Assembly (NCBI RefSeq): GCF_048544455.1
Contig: NC_133537.1
Span: 313,492,238 to 313,556,237 of the forward strand
From: Silene latifolia
Taxonomy: Eukaryota > Streptophyta > Magnoliopsida > Caryophyllales > Caryophyllaceae
Direction of reading: 5' to 3'
Length of the DNA: 64,000 nt
Made by a program: the position numbers and the translations under genes. Numbering within the stretch: position 1 is the first letter of the stretch; every line of letters begins with the position of its first letter. Of the stretch, positions 24,801-36,395 are shown one piece after another. The notes beneath the pieces are model-generated. The model saw only the letters and a program-made list of their open reading frames with translations. It searched no databases and was not told the DNA's origin.

Positions 24801-27800
24801 TCACCCACAGCAAAATCGGGACCGTCATCTTCTTAGACATACGCTGGTTACCAAGGTTAGTCGATCGAGCATCAAAACCAGTCGATCGACTATCAGCTCC
24901 ATTCGATCGACTAAACTCACCTGTCGATCGACTTTTTCCACCTTATACTCAGCACAATCTCGTCTTTCATGCATAGTTTTCCAAGACGGCTCGCCTCTTT
25001 TCCGATGCACCTGAAAATAACGCACACATCTCTCAAAAAATACCAAAGCACGTGTCCCAATTGTCTCAGTAGCAAACGGAAATAAATCCTAATTACAACG
25101 CAAATAAAGCAAATTATTAACTAAACTAAAAATGTTATTTGCTAAAACAGAGCTTATTCAATCCGGGTTGCCACCCGGTCAGCGCTGATTTTTCTTTTTT
25201 GAGGTCCCACTCGACCTTACTTCATAAGTCATCAACAATCAGGCGGCGCACAGCTTGGCCGCTGACTAAATGAACTCCCCTCAGCATTCTTGGCCTTAGG
25301 CCACCACTCAAACTTGGCTTTGAAAACAGAAGGACGTCCCGCAGCACATTCTTCGTTCTTTGTGCGCGACAAGGGATCTTCTTTCTGTCCACCATAATCA
25401 GCATCGCCAGCCTCAGAAAATGCACCCAACGCACCAAGTCCACCTCCCGAAGCCTGGTAGCTCAACCTGTCATGTCCTGTAGAAAGATATACAAAAACAC
25501 GGTCCTTCATCTTGCTCCCAGCATGGGGCGGAGGTGTCACAGTAATAGCAAAACATGACTCAACTATAGGAATATCAGTTACTACATGTCAAGGTACAAC
25601 TTGCATAGGTTCCCTACGGACACTATATTTGGTGTAGGTTAGCTTCTCACCCCCCCCCCCCCTTTAAATGTCAGAGTCCACACTCCTACGTCAATAATTG
25701 CACCAGCAGTGTGCATGAATGGTCTCCCTAAGATAATAGGAGTATTTGTATCCTCAGGAATGTCCAAAACAACAAATTCGACGGGTATAAAGAACTTCCC
25801 TACCCACACAGGAACATCTTCTAGGATCCCTAAAGGACGCGACAAAGAACGGTCTACCATTTGGACAGTCATATTTGTGCATCTAAACTCAGTCAAACCT
25901 ATATTTTGAGCTAACGACAGGGGTAAGACACTGATGCTGGCACCCAAATCACATAAAGCATTATTAATAGTATGAGTGCCTATAAAACAGGGGATAAAAA
26001 AACTACCTGGGTCAGCCAATTTAGGTGGAGACCTATTTTGTAGGAGTGCACTACACTCCTCAGTAAAAGCGATAGTCTCTACCTCATCAAAACTCCTCTT
26101 ACGAGACAGAATCTCTTTCATAAATTTAGCATATGAGGGAATTTGAGTAATAAGCTTAGTAAAAGCACCGTTACCTGAAGATTTTTGACTACCTCCAAGA
26201 ATTTACCGAATTGCTGCTCGACTTTTGTATTCTTTAGGCGCCCTGGAAAAGGAACCTTGATAACGGCAGGTGGGTCAGTAGCTTTACTCTTCCATTTATC
26301 ATAAATAGACGCCTTATCAGCAGTAGAAGACGTTCCAATAGCGATAGACGACGGATAAGCAACTTCGTCTGATGAAAAAGTCGATCGACTAGTTGAACCA
26401 GTCGATCGACTAACAGGAACTGTCGATCGACCACTATGCACAGTCGATCGAATTTTTCCGATTTCCTCATTGTTCATATCAGCGGTTTTAGTCGATCGAC
26501 CAAAAGTTTCTGTCGATCGATTTTTTCAGACGTTTCAGCAGCTTCTTCAGCGCATTAATCTTCCGCATCAACATCCAGATCCTGAACAATAATATCGTTG
26601 TTCACCCGGGGCATCTCTGGTCCATCATATGTAAGACCACTTCATAGATGTATCGCATTAACAGTCTCATGAGGCTTATCAGGCTTAGACGGCAACGCAC
26701 CTGGCTGCCTACTTGTATTTTGGCTCGATAACTGGGTAATTTGATTGTTCAAGACTTGATTGTGATCCAACAATTGAGCAATTAGAGTTTCCTGCTTTTG
26801 TGAAGCCGCCATGCTGTTGTAACATAGCTTTAATGTCCGACATATCACTGTTTGAAGCCTGAGGAGGAGGCTGCATCTGTTAAAACTGTTGTTGAGGCGG
26901 CCTATTAAAGTTCCCTTGTGGTTGATTACCACGATTTTGAGGGATAATGTAAGGGTTGGTCGGCGGAGGGGTAGGCTGAAACACATTCTGATTTCTCTCA
27001 GCGAAGAAATTAGAGTATGAAGTACCTTGCTTGAAAGATTGATAAGCATGAACTTGTTCTAAAGTACTTGTACATCCAGCTGCAACATGACCATAAGCCA
27101 CATCGCTCACAAGGGACCTCCTGTTGAACCAAAGCATGAACTGTGTGCTGATTTCCCAAGGACTGGGATGTCTTTAGTTCGGCAATCTGGGCAGTTAGAG
27201 CCTCTAACTGAGTTGCAATTGCACTATCTAAACCACCTCCTCTTTTGTTACCCCGTAGATTACCATACTCAGCGGTGTGAGTAGCTATCTCATCAATTAG
27301 TTTTCAGGCATTCGCATCATTAGTGTTGTCCTGGAATCTCCCGTTGGCAGCTGAATCAAGTAAGGCTCTATGATCGTCATACAGCCCGTTGTAAAATTGG
27401 TTGCAGAGGAACCAGATCTGGAACCCATGATGTTGAATAGATCGTACTAGTCGTTTGAAATGAACCCACGCCTCATCAAAGTCCTCAGTAGGACCTTATT
27501 TAAAGCTCGTAATCTGGCTTCTAAAGGCATTAGTCTTCTGGGGTGAGAAGTACCTCTTGTAGAATGCAAGAGCCAATGAATTCTAGTCTGTAATACCATG
27601 AGCTTCCATATCCAAGTCACGTAGCCACTCTGCTGCATCATCTCGCATGGAGAAAGGGAAAAGAGTTTGTTTGACTTGGTCTTGAGTCACCCTCGCAGCC
27701 AAAGGGACGGAGCGGCAATAACTAACAAACTTCTCCATATGTTTAGCGGGGTCCTCACCAGCTCCTCCTCCAAATAAATTTCGCTCCACCAGATTAATGT

Positions 27801-27890
27801 AAAATGGACGAATTTTGAAAGTACCTGTATCCGTAGTGGGGAGCTTGAATCCCTTGGGAAGAAACTTGTAGGCTTGGGGCTTAAGAAATC
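21872..27890 (-). mobile_element. Internal region of the Athila/Tat-type element: Gag and protease remnants
   Basis: Minus-strand Gag-like sequence lies at about 26600-27890, including a NLFGGGAGEDPAKHMEKF block and an AEWLRDL block. An aspartic protease region lies at 25639-26121, with the Athila-type active-site stretch ALCDLGASISVLP and IILGRPFM. A long non-coding 3' region extends from about 25600 down to the LTR at 21871, with a pyrimidine-rich tract at 23815-23905. Palindrome arrays lie at 24858-24932 and 26378-26525. Reverse transcriptase and integrase are not seen. The element is broken, with several lesions, and truncated on its 5' side near 27890. A solo LTR interrupts it at 21955-23244. 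Confidence 0.8.
21955..23244 (+). mobile_element. Solo LTR of a Ty3/Tekay-like element
   Basis: It begins TGTAATACCCGCC and ends GGGGGTGTTACA, 1290 bp, flanked by the 5-bp duplication CAACC (21950-21954 and 23245-23249). No internal sequence belongs to it, so this is a solo LTR left by LTR-LTR recombination. It shares GGCTGAGTGGAGTCACTTGC and other blocks with the LTR at 30689-32021. Five ACTCGATCGAGTA-like palindromes lie at 22065-22163. It sits just inside the polypurine tract of the host Athila/Tat element. Confidence 0.93.
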
Positions 27891-28407
27891 AGAAAACTTA
27901 AGCTTCTACACTCAACATGTGACAATTTACCGAAATGGCAAAAAGCCTTTCTTACTTTAGAAGTTTGACAAGTCTTCTTTGCCATTTTGGTAAAAGGTGT
28001 TTGCACAAATCTAGAGGCTTAGTCAAGTGGGCTTGTGACTCCAAAATTTCAGATCGTTTTCAAGTTTCTGAAAATTCAAATGTTTAAGGTTTAAAGTTTG
28101 CAAAGTTTTGACACTTAAAAACATTTGGACGAAAACTCCTCCGTATGATAGTACCAGAAACCACGGTACAGCGTACCGTTGCATGGTTTTGCCATTACTT
28201 GACTTAAATGAGAATGTTACACTTACTCTTACATATATCGACTAAGGCTTTGGAAAGTATCATTGTCTTGACTTCCTTGAATGACTTGATCATCTTGAAT
28301 CATTCTTGAAAGTCCATTTGATTGCTTCATTCACTAATTATTTCAACTAAGAGCAAACAATCAAATAACAAGGGGACTTGGCATCATCAATCTAATGTGT
28401 TCTAACA
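27891..28407. other. Unassigned 0.5 kb between two retroelement fragments, with a hairpin
   Basis: An imperfect stem pairs TTTACCGAAATGGCAAAAAG (near 27928) with its inverted counterpart ending TTTGGTAAA (near 27990). No coding is seen. It may be leader sequence of the Athila/Tat element to the left or debris from the junction. Confidence 0.4.
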
Positions 28408-31400
28408 GCTAGACCGATGACAGCGTTGATGAGGAAAGAGAACAGGTTTCATTGGGATGAGAGTTGTGAGACGGCGTTTCAAACATTAAAGGAGCGTTTG
28501 ACCACAGCTCCTATCTTAGCATTGCCTGAAGGGAGCGAGAACTTTGAGGTTTATACAGATGCCTCGAAGAATGGGCTGGGATGTGTGTTGATGCAGAATG
28601 GCAAAGTGATTGCCTATGCTTCTAGGCAATTGAAGCCTTATGAGGAGAACTACCCTACTCATGATCTGGAGTTGGGTGCGGTGGTGTTTGCTCTCAAGAT
28701 TTGGAGACATTACCTTTATGGAGCAATCTTTAAGGTATTTTCTGATCACAAGAGTCTCAAGTACATCTTCACGCAGAAGGAGTTGAACATGAGACAGAGG
28801 AGGTGGATGGAGCTGATTGGCGATTATGACATGGAAATCATCTACCATGAAGGGAAAGCCAATGTTGTAGCCGATGCTTTGAGTAGGAAGAGTGTACATT
28901 CCGTCGTGTACAGCTCTATCTTTGATGAGGCTGAGGGATGAGGTAGCGAGTTTTGGGATACATATGATGCAGAAAGGAGATGCCATGGGTGATATGACAG
29001 TACATCTTGAGTTTTATGATGATATTCGGGATAAGCAGGCTTTGGATCCTAAGATAGTGGAGTGGAGTGCTGGAGTAGAGAAAGGGACAGTGTCCCGGTT
29101 TTCTATTCATACAGATGGTAGTTTGAGGTTTGATGGTAGGTGGTGTGTTCCTAATGACGAGGAGTTGAAAAAGACTATCATGACAGAGGCACATTGCACA
29201 CCATATTCAGTTCATCCAGGTGGAGACAAGCTATATAAGGATTTGAAGAAAACGTTTTGGTGGCTGGGATGAAGAAAGAGACAATTTGAGTTTGTGTCCC
29301 GTTGTTTGACATGCCAGAGAGTTAAAGGAGAACAGCGACGACCACAAGGTAAGATTCAGTCTTTAGAGGTGCCTGAGTGGAAGTGGGAATCCATTTCCAT
29401 AGATTTCATTGTGGGTTTGCCAAAGAGTCAACAAGGTAACAACATGATTTGGGTAATAGTGGATCGTCTGACCAAGTCAGCTCACTTTGTTCCAATGAAA
29501 GATACATGGACTAAGGCACAATTGGCTATGGCCTATCGAAAGAACGTGCTTAAGTTACATGGAGTCCCTAAGGACATAGTGTCTGACAGAGATGCGAGGT
29601 TTATATCGAGGTTTTGGAAGGAGTTGCAGGAATCGTTGGGAACAACTTTGAAGATGAGTACAGCATTTCATCCTGCGACAGACGGCAGAGACGAGAGAAC
29701 AATCAAGACTCTTGAGGATATGTTGCGAGCCTGTGTGATGGATTTTGGTGGTAGCTGGGAGCAGAGGTTGGACTTGATAGAATTTTCTTACAATAATGAT
29801 TATCACACCAAAGTATAGGTATGGCACCGTTTGAGGCTTTGTATGGGAGGAGATGTAGGAGTCCAATCTGTTGGGACGATAGTCTTTGAGGCAGTGGTTA
29901 TAGGACCAGAGATGGTGCATGAGATGGTGGAACAGATTAAGATGATCAGGGAACGGATGAGAGCAGCCCAGGATCGACAAAAGAGTTATGCAGATTTACA
30001 TCGTCGGGACATAGAGTTTCAAGTTGGGGACAAGGTTCTTTTGAAAGTGTCTCCTATGCGCGGGGTTATGAGATTTGAGAAGAAAGGCAAGTTAAGTCAG
30101 AAGTTTATAGGGCCTTATGAGATCTTAGAGCGAGTTGGGGAAGTTGTTTATCGTCTGGCTTTACCAGCTGCGTTAGAGAGAGTGCATAATGTGTTTCATG
30201 TATCGCAGCTGCGGAAGTATGTGAGTGACCCGTCACATGTGTTGGAGGCAGAGAACTTAGAGCTAGATGAGTCCTTATCATATCTTGAGGTATCTAAGCA
30301 GATTCTAGACCGAAAGGTTAGAAAGACTAGGAGTGGTGAGACAGTTTTGCTTAAGATCCTGTGGTCTAACCACGAGACCGAGGAAGCTACATGGGAGCCA
30401 GAGGAAGCTATGAAAGAGCGTTACCCTTTCCTTTTTGATCAGGTATGTATGGTTACGGGGACGTAACCTTGTTTCTTTTAGGGGGGTAGGAGATGATCGC
30501 GAGCGTTTTTAAGAGTTTTTACCCCTTTTATATGTTGTGTCGGGATGTTTGTCGGGATGAGTTGGGTTAGTATCATGTTTTATGTTGAATTTTTTTTTTG
30601 GTTCTTTGAGTCGGGAAGGTTATGGGAGTACCTTTGTTTAGTAGTGGTTTGAACTTCGGGGACGAAGTTCCTTTTAAGGAGGGAAGACTGTAATACTCCG
30701 TATTTATAAGTCTTGGGGTACTCTATCGAGTAGCCCTTACTCTGTCGAGTAAGGGTAAGTGGCGAAATAAAATAGTTTCGACTGTTGGGTACTCGATCGA
30801 GTAGCCGGGGCACTCGATCGAGTAAGGGGTACTCGATCGAGTACCTTAGGTACTCGATCGAGTGTCCGTTTTTTACGGGGAGTTTTCTCGGATTTTGTTA
30901 ATTATGCGATTAAGGTATTTAAGTTCCGTCGTCATTATTCTAAACCACTTTTACAAAACCTAAATTCCTGTTTAAGAGAGAAAGCAACAAGTTCATCTTC
31001 CTAATCGCATTCTTAGCAATTCCCGGAGTTCAGACGGTCAGTTCTTGTCGTTGTTTATATCGTTGGGTTCCTTGCGTCGAGGGTAAGATCTACGTACCCT
31101 TTTTATTGTATTTCCTTTTATTTGGTTAAACCTTAATTTAGAGATTGGGGGTTTTTATGTGTAGTATGTGATTGGTAGCCTATATGTGTTGTATGATAGG
31201 AGGAGGGTTCATAGAAGAGGCTTTTTGACTCAGCAGTAGAGACCGTCTGATTGTGTGCATACCAGGTAGGATTTCCTACTCGCATTAGTCCCATAATGGG
31301 ATGTTGATTGATGTATTGTATTTGGTTGTTTGATATAATAGTTGTGTTGTGATTGTGGTTGTGATCGTTGTTGATGGTTCGCGAGGCGTGGCCTCGGCTG

Positions 31401-32021
31401 AGTGGGGTCACTTGCGGGAGTGGCTTCACGCCCTAGTTTCGCCTTCTGTGGAACCCGCCACAGAAGGGATGTGCACATTAATGGACAGGGTTATCGCTCA
31501 CTATGTGGAGCGGGGATTTGGTGGGTACGGCTGCGGTCCCCCACTGGCAGGGCTGGTCCAGTGGACAGTCAGTATTGAGACGATGGGAATTGGTTGGTTG
31601 GTGTGTGTGTGTGACAGTTAAAGCTGTCTGTATATCTTATTGTTGTTATACATATTGATTGTGTGATTAGTACTGACCCCGGTGTTGTTTTGTAAACCTG
31701 CGGTGATCCATTCGGGGATGGTGAGCAGATATTGAGCAGGTATTGAGATGAGTACTGGGATAGCTGGGATGCCACGACATGATGATAGGAGTCTTCCGCT
31801 GTAGCCTTTAGTTTATTTACATTTCAGTTAGAACAGTCAGTTTGGAATCATGTATCGTACTTTTGGTTTGGTTTTGAGGATTGTAACTATTCACTAAATT
31901 ATTTATAATAAACGTTGTTTCTTTATTGTTGTTTGATTATCATTGCCTCGGGTAACCGAGATGGTAATGTCTTCATACCTGAGTGGTCCTGGTAAGGCAC
32001 TTGGAGTATGGGGGTGTTACA
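28408..32021 (+). mobile_element. 5'-truncated chromovirus (Ty3, Tekay-like) with RNase H, integrase, chromodomain and 3' LTR
   Basis: The fragment starts within reverse transcriptase. RNase H follows ([33 protein letters not shown]), then the integrase zinc region and core (DFIVGLPKS, VDRLTKSAHF, SDRDARFISRFWKELQ). An integrase C-terminus with GPYEILERVG and a chromodomain (SNHETEEATWEPE) ends near 30466. A GACGAAGTTC word and polypurine tract lead to the 3' LTR at 30689-32021 (1333 bp, TGTAATACTCC to GGGGGTGTTACA). It is broken, with about three or four lesions, and lacks its 5' half. Confidence 0.88.
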
Positions 32022-33439
32022 TCATGTCACATCTTGAGTAAGAGCTGCGTTAGTCTATTACCCGTGCTTTTGAATTTGTTTTATTAGCACAACTTTGGTC
32101 ATTACTTTATTGTAGATATGGACAGCTGAGACTTGTATGTGCCTAGACATTTGCTCTGAGTTATTCATTCACCATATGTTTGTTGTTCTTTGTTTGGCCT
32201 GAATGCTTTGCTTGAGGACAAACAAAGGTTTTGTTTGGGGGAATTTGATGTATCACTTTCATATATACTTTTATAGCTCCCTTTATACCATTTTACATAC
32301 CGTTTCGTGCCTATCATACCTTTTATATGCTTTATTTCAATGAATTGTCGATACTGCCGCTATTTTGTGTTTTGATGCAGAAATGACTCGTTATGAGTAT
32401 GATCAAGCTAAGATTAGCATGGCGGAGACGGCATAGTAGAATACACGGAGCATGGCACGGGAAACGAGGAAGTACGAAGACTAGAAGTGAAAGAAGAGAA
32501 GAAACCGTCTGTGAAGCAAGTTCCTCGATCGAGTCACCACTGGCTCGATCGAGCAGCTGTCCTCGATCGAGTCACCTCTGGCTCGATCGAGGAACCTCTC
32601 TGGCAGACTTATTTCCGGATTTTCCTAAAACGATTATCTTTTGTTATAAATTAGAAACTCGTGTTTTATTCTAGGCCTACGCTTTATTTTGCTTTGATAC
32701 TGCTGGAAAACTCTCTTAAAACCCTAATCTTTCCCTTGTATGGTACTAATCTTTCTTCATTAATTAATCGTTCATTGTTTTATGTTCATCAATTATTGTT
32801 CCATGCTTTCAATCATGTTTTCATTCTTAATCATTGTTGTTGTTGTTATCATTATGAGTAGCTAATTCCCTCATCTAGGATGAAGGGGATCTAGGTTAAT
32901 TAAAAGGGAAAATCGATTAATTGCTATTGATATCGTTTAAGTTGTTGTTTGATTATTGTACTTCTTCTAGTTAATCAACTTGAGGCCTGAGTTATTAATT
33001 AGTGTAGCGAATTAATCCTATCGCCGACCGGGTTAGAATTAATATAGGCTGCGATAATCAAATAGATTGTATCTAATTATAGCGACCGCATGTTAGAATC
33101 GATCTAAAGGGCATAATTGAGTCGACCGATCTTATGACCTTAAACAACTTGATAGATTTAGCAATTGATTGATAATTCACGACTGATTGACCTAGTGAAC
33201 CGTAAATCCTAGACTTTTAATATTATCGTTAAAACCTTCATTTAATTACTTGCAATTAGTTTATTAGAATCAAAACAAAACAAACCCCTAGAAATCGGTT
33301 ACTTTTAGACAACTTAAATACTTACAGACTTAGCTTTTACCGCCTCCCTGTGGATTCGATACCTGTCTTACTACTAGCTATTCTTGTTAGTCCTGAGATA
33401 GTTTTATTTTGGTTTGGTAATACGACTTTAGCCACATCA
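32022..33439 (+). mobile_element. 3' end and LTR of a plus-strand Athila/Tat-type element
   Basis: A short internal remnant ends in a G-rich polypurine tract (GTTTTGTTTGGGGGAATT), followed by a 1194-bp LTR at 32246-33439 (TGATGTATCACTTTC to GACTTTAGCCACATCA). The LTR carries the CTGTGGATTCGATACC motif near its end. Four palindromic CTCGATCGAG words lie at 32524-32602. Its 5' portion is absent. Its family differs from the minus-strand element at 20562-27890, though the layout is alike. Confidence 0.78.
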
Positions 33440-34177
33440 TCAGTTATGAGATGTGATTGAGAGTTGGAGGTGGATTGTGAACAGCTGTTTATCTCTATCG
33501 TACCTTGTCTTATTTTGATTTTGCAGTAAACTGACCCCGTTGTTGTTTTGTAAAATTTGTGGTGATCCATTCGGGGATGGTGAGAAGATTGTGACAGGTG
33601 ATGATGGTCTTTAGCCTTGGGGACGAGATGGGGAGTCATCACTTCGAGTCTAGCTTCCGCTGTCACGGGATTAGCGGTTTAGATTCAGTTGTTTTGAGTA
33701 CTAGTGAACTTTTGTTTTGGTTTTGATTTTGGAACATGTAATCGTTAACTCTTTATACTTTAATAAACGTTTTGGAATGGTTACTTTTGATATACTAGCC
33801 TCGGGAAACCGAGATGGTAACAGTCTCTCATGCTAGGGTGGTCCTGGTAAGGCACCTTGGTATATGGGGGTGTTATATAAGCGGCTGGAAATGCTCCACA
33901 TAAGACCAACTTTGACCACTGTGTTGACAACTCTGGAAAGCTTGTACTCCCACCTTTCCATCTAGTTCAAGAACACCTCAAACCGACCTCGTTTGCTATC
34001 TCAAACATCGATTGAAAGTCACCTCATTGCAAGTGGTCAGGAAATGATTTAAGTTGTCGGGATCCGGCCAAAAAGTCGTGTTTGACAAAAAATAATTATT
34101 AAAGGTTGTGTTTGACAAACTTTTTTTTCAAATGTAGTGTTTGGAAATATCTTTTTTTTTAAAAGGTTGTGTTTGAC

Positions 34178-34208
<31 letters not shown>

Positions 34209-34236
34209 AAACTAATGATGGATCAGAAGAATTAAG

Positions 34237-34583
34237 TGTAATACTCTACTAAACCGAAGACGTTATTCGGGTGGGGTACCCCCTCAAAGAGGTCAATTGA
34301 TAGACTTAAAATCTTACTATTGCTTAAAGGGATTGAAAGTACTACTCAAATCAACAAAGTGTACTTTCTTTTCTGGTTATCCATAAGAAAGAACTCCACA
34401 GTTAAGCGTGCTTGACTGGAAGTAGTCTTAGGATGGGTGACCTTCTAGGAAGATTTCCGGGATGCGCATAAGTGAAGACAAAATGCGCTAGAAAAGACCA
34501 ATGTTGATCTGTGGGCCATGTACACAGCCTGACGAGCTACCGTGAGTGACCGCTCCCGACCGAGGGTTTGCGCCGGTGTTACT
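34237..34583 (+). mobile_element. Solo Cassandra-type LTR carrying a 5S rRNA-like promoter region
   Basis: Starts TGTAATACTCTAC and ends GCCGGTGTTAC plus one base, 347 bp, flanked by TTAAG (34232-34236 and 34584-34588). At about 34390-34465 it matches the 3' two-thirds of plant 5S rRNA: AGTTAAGCGTGCTTG (A box), TAGGATGGGTGACC (intermediate element to C box) and CCGGGATGCGC-like sequence. Carrying the 5S internal promoter in the LTR defines Cassandra TRIMs. Only one LTR is present, so it is a solo LTR. Confidence 0.88.
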
Positions 34584-34611
34584 TTAAGTGGGAGAGAAAA
34601 TGAGACACTGT

Positions 34612-34727
34612 GAAATAAAGAACAAGCGTTCCTAAACAGCTACAGAGTAATCAAATTGAAGATAGATTCAGTATGAAACAAAGAACAAGCGTTCCTAAAC
34701 AGCTACGGAGTAATCAAATTGAAGTTG
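34612..34727. repeat. ~62-bp tandem duplication
   Basis: The block running from AAGAACAAGCGTTCCTAAAC through GAGTAATCAAATTGAAG occurs twice with one visible difference, at about 34620-34664 and 34682-34727. Confidence 0.85.
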
Positions 34728-35695
34728 CACTAATGTATTGGCCAAATAACCAATTTGGTAAAGAAAAAGTTGGGGGTTTTAGTCAAATTTGTAAAATGTT
34801 TCACGTTAGTACAAAATAAGTTGGATCTTGGTATACTAAATTGGTAAAAAAAAATTATAAATAAGTGGATAACAGAAGTGATGATAGGCGGTGTTCAGAC
34901 CTAAATATGAAAATTATATACACATTTTATTTCTTTAATTTTGTCCTCATTGGCTTAACCCGAATTTGAGTATGGTAATTTGAGACCTTTGATTAGGCTA
35001 AGTTTAGTCATTATTATTTAATTTATAAAAAAAGGGTTTTAAAACTAGATTTATTGGTTTCAATTTTTCTTGAAGTTGATATAAATCCAAATTTTTTGTA
35101 AAAAGAATGATCGGTTGGGTAACAAAGCTAGAAAAAGGCAAACTTTTGGTTTCTTTTTTGGGTACACCATCTGAGAGTGATAGACTTAAACCCTACAAGG
35201 TATGGCCTCGGTCATAAAAACTCCACAAATTTGCTTTGGGAAGGCTTAAACCTGAGACACTTGGGTATTTAACCCAAATTTTAACCACTAAACTCCACCC
35301 TTAATTTACTGACAACTTTGGCGTTTTAGAACAAGGTTTTCAGTCAGTTTCAAACTTTGGGGTTTAAAACAAGATTTTTATTTAATTTGGATTATAACAT
35401 CGATTCGATTTGGTAGACGCTCATCCTAGTTGGTATAAGAAATCGCGTCTGTCGACTTTGAATTGAGCCCAATTGGTCTAAATTTAAAATGTGACCGATA
35501 GAAATTCATGTTGGGGGTGATGAGGTTAGGACATGACTTGTAGCAAATTCGGTAACAAAATAGAGCCGTTATAAATGAGAATTTGTGAGTATGACAAAGT
35601 AAATATTGTTTGGTGCTTTCGTCATATTTAAACCAGCAAACATAAACACAATGTTACACACTTGACCGTTGACACATTAATTAAACACTAAAACT
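34728..35695. other. Intergenic, nothing recognised
   Basis: AT-rich. No open frame of note, RNA gene or transposon end was identified. Confidence 0.45.
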
Positions 35696-35696
35696 T

Positions 35697-35933
35697 GAGA
35701 GAGACGGTCTCTCATTAAGTTATTGAGAGACCAATTTTTTGTACCCTTTTATTTGTATTTCGTACCCCTTTTGTTGTTGATCGTGTCATAATATTTTCGT
35801 ACCTATTTACATAATAAATGTACCCATTTTATCATTAATCATGATTTGTACCTATTTTATTACCCTTGGTACCATTTTTTCTTAAAATTGTACAATGGTC
35901 TCTCAATAAAGCTTATTAAGAGACCGTCTCTCA
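35697..35933. mobile_element. GAGACGGTCTC-type MITE
   Basis: The left end (GAGAGACGGTCTCTCATTAA, then TTATTGAGAGACCA) is matched by the inverted right end (TGGTCTCTCAATAA through GAGACCGTCTCTC) over about 37 bp. Length is about 235 bp, non-coding. I could not settle the target duplication. Confidence 0.7.
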
Positions 35934-36180
35934 GAAGACCTACTCTTAATTAAATCACGCATTAGAGATTGGAATATTAGGTGTTTGTATTGACTAATGC
36001 TTGTTAGTGTCCCTAGTACTATTTCAACAGTGCAATATTAGTACGATTAGGACAATAAAAACAAATAATGGAATAGTAATAATTCTATTGCAATAGTGGA
36101 ATAGTACGATTAGGACAATAAATAGTGGAACAATAGTATGATTAGAGCTTCGTATTTCTCACCAATCCTCAATCCTCATA

Positions 36181-36370
36181 CACAAATTCTCATTTGTAAC
36201 TGGCATATCCGTCGCAAACTTGCGACGGGTTAAATATTCTCATGTGGGGTGGATAAGATAAAAGCAGAATGCCTAGGAAGTTGCAATTTGTTTTGTCTTA
36301 TCTAACTACATGGGTATTACTTAACCCGTCGCAAGCTTGTGACGGATATGTCCGTCACAAGAGAGGCTTG
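36181..36370. mobile_element. CCGTC/GACGG-palindrome MITE, first of two in tandem
   Basis: It opens ACAAATTCTCATTTG and carries TCCGTCGCAAACTTGCGACG near the left. The right end carries CCCGTCGCAAGCTTGTGACGG plus TCCGTCACAAG. A related element follows after about 25 bp. Confidence 0.6.
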
Positions 36371-36395
36371 CTGATCCTCATAAATAAAATAGATA

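Larger units (their letters stand above)
18082..33877 (+). mobile_element. Broken Ty3 (Tekay-like) LTR element, itself split by later insertions
   Basis: The left LTR starts at 18082 (TGTAATACTACGG). The right LTR starts at 20138 after a polypurine tract and a CGGGGACGAAGTTC word typical of chromovirus 3' ends. It is interrupted at 20561 and resumes near 33440, ending at 33877 (GGGGGTGTTATA). The 5-bp duplication TAAGC at 18077-18081 and 33878-33882 proves the outer boundaries. The internal region is short and lacks recognisable gag or pol, so the element is broken and missing most of its interior. The LTR pieces differ by several percent, making it older than its nested guests. Both LTRs carry clusters of TACTCGGCCGAGTA-like palindromes. 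Confidence 0.85.
17523..34206. mobile_element. Mutator-like element (~880 bp originally) swollen to 16.7 kb by nested insertions
   Basis: The ends are inverted repeats of about 290 bp: 17523-17810 against 33893-34206. The shared text includes TGTCAAACACAACC, GCAATGAGGTGA or its counterpart, and GGTTTGAGGTGTTCTT. The 9-bp duplication TTAAACTAA flanks it at 17514-17522 and 34207-34215. Without the nested retroelements (18082-33877 plus one 5-bp duplication) about 880 bp remains, with no transposase, so this was a non-autonomous element. Confidence 0.88.

Noticed and set aside
34390-34475. 5S rRNA gene
   Set aside because: Only the 3' two-thirds matches and it lies inside a TG...AC-bounded segment with a target duplication, so it is a Cassandra LTR, not a 5S gene.
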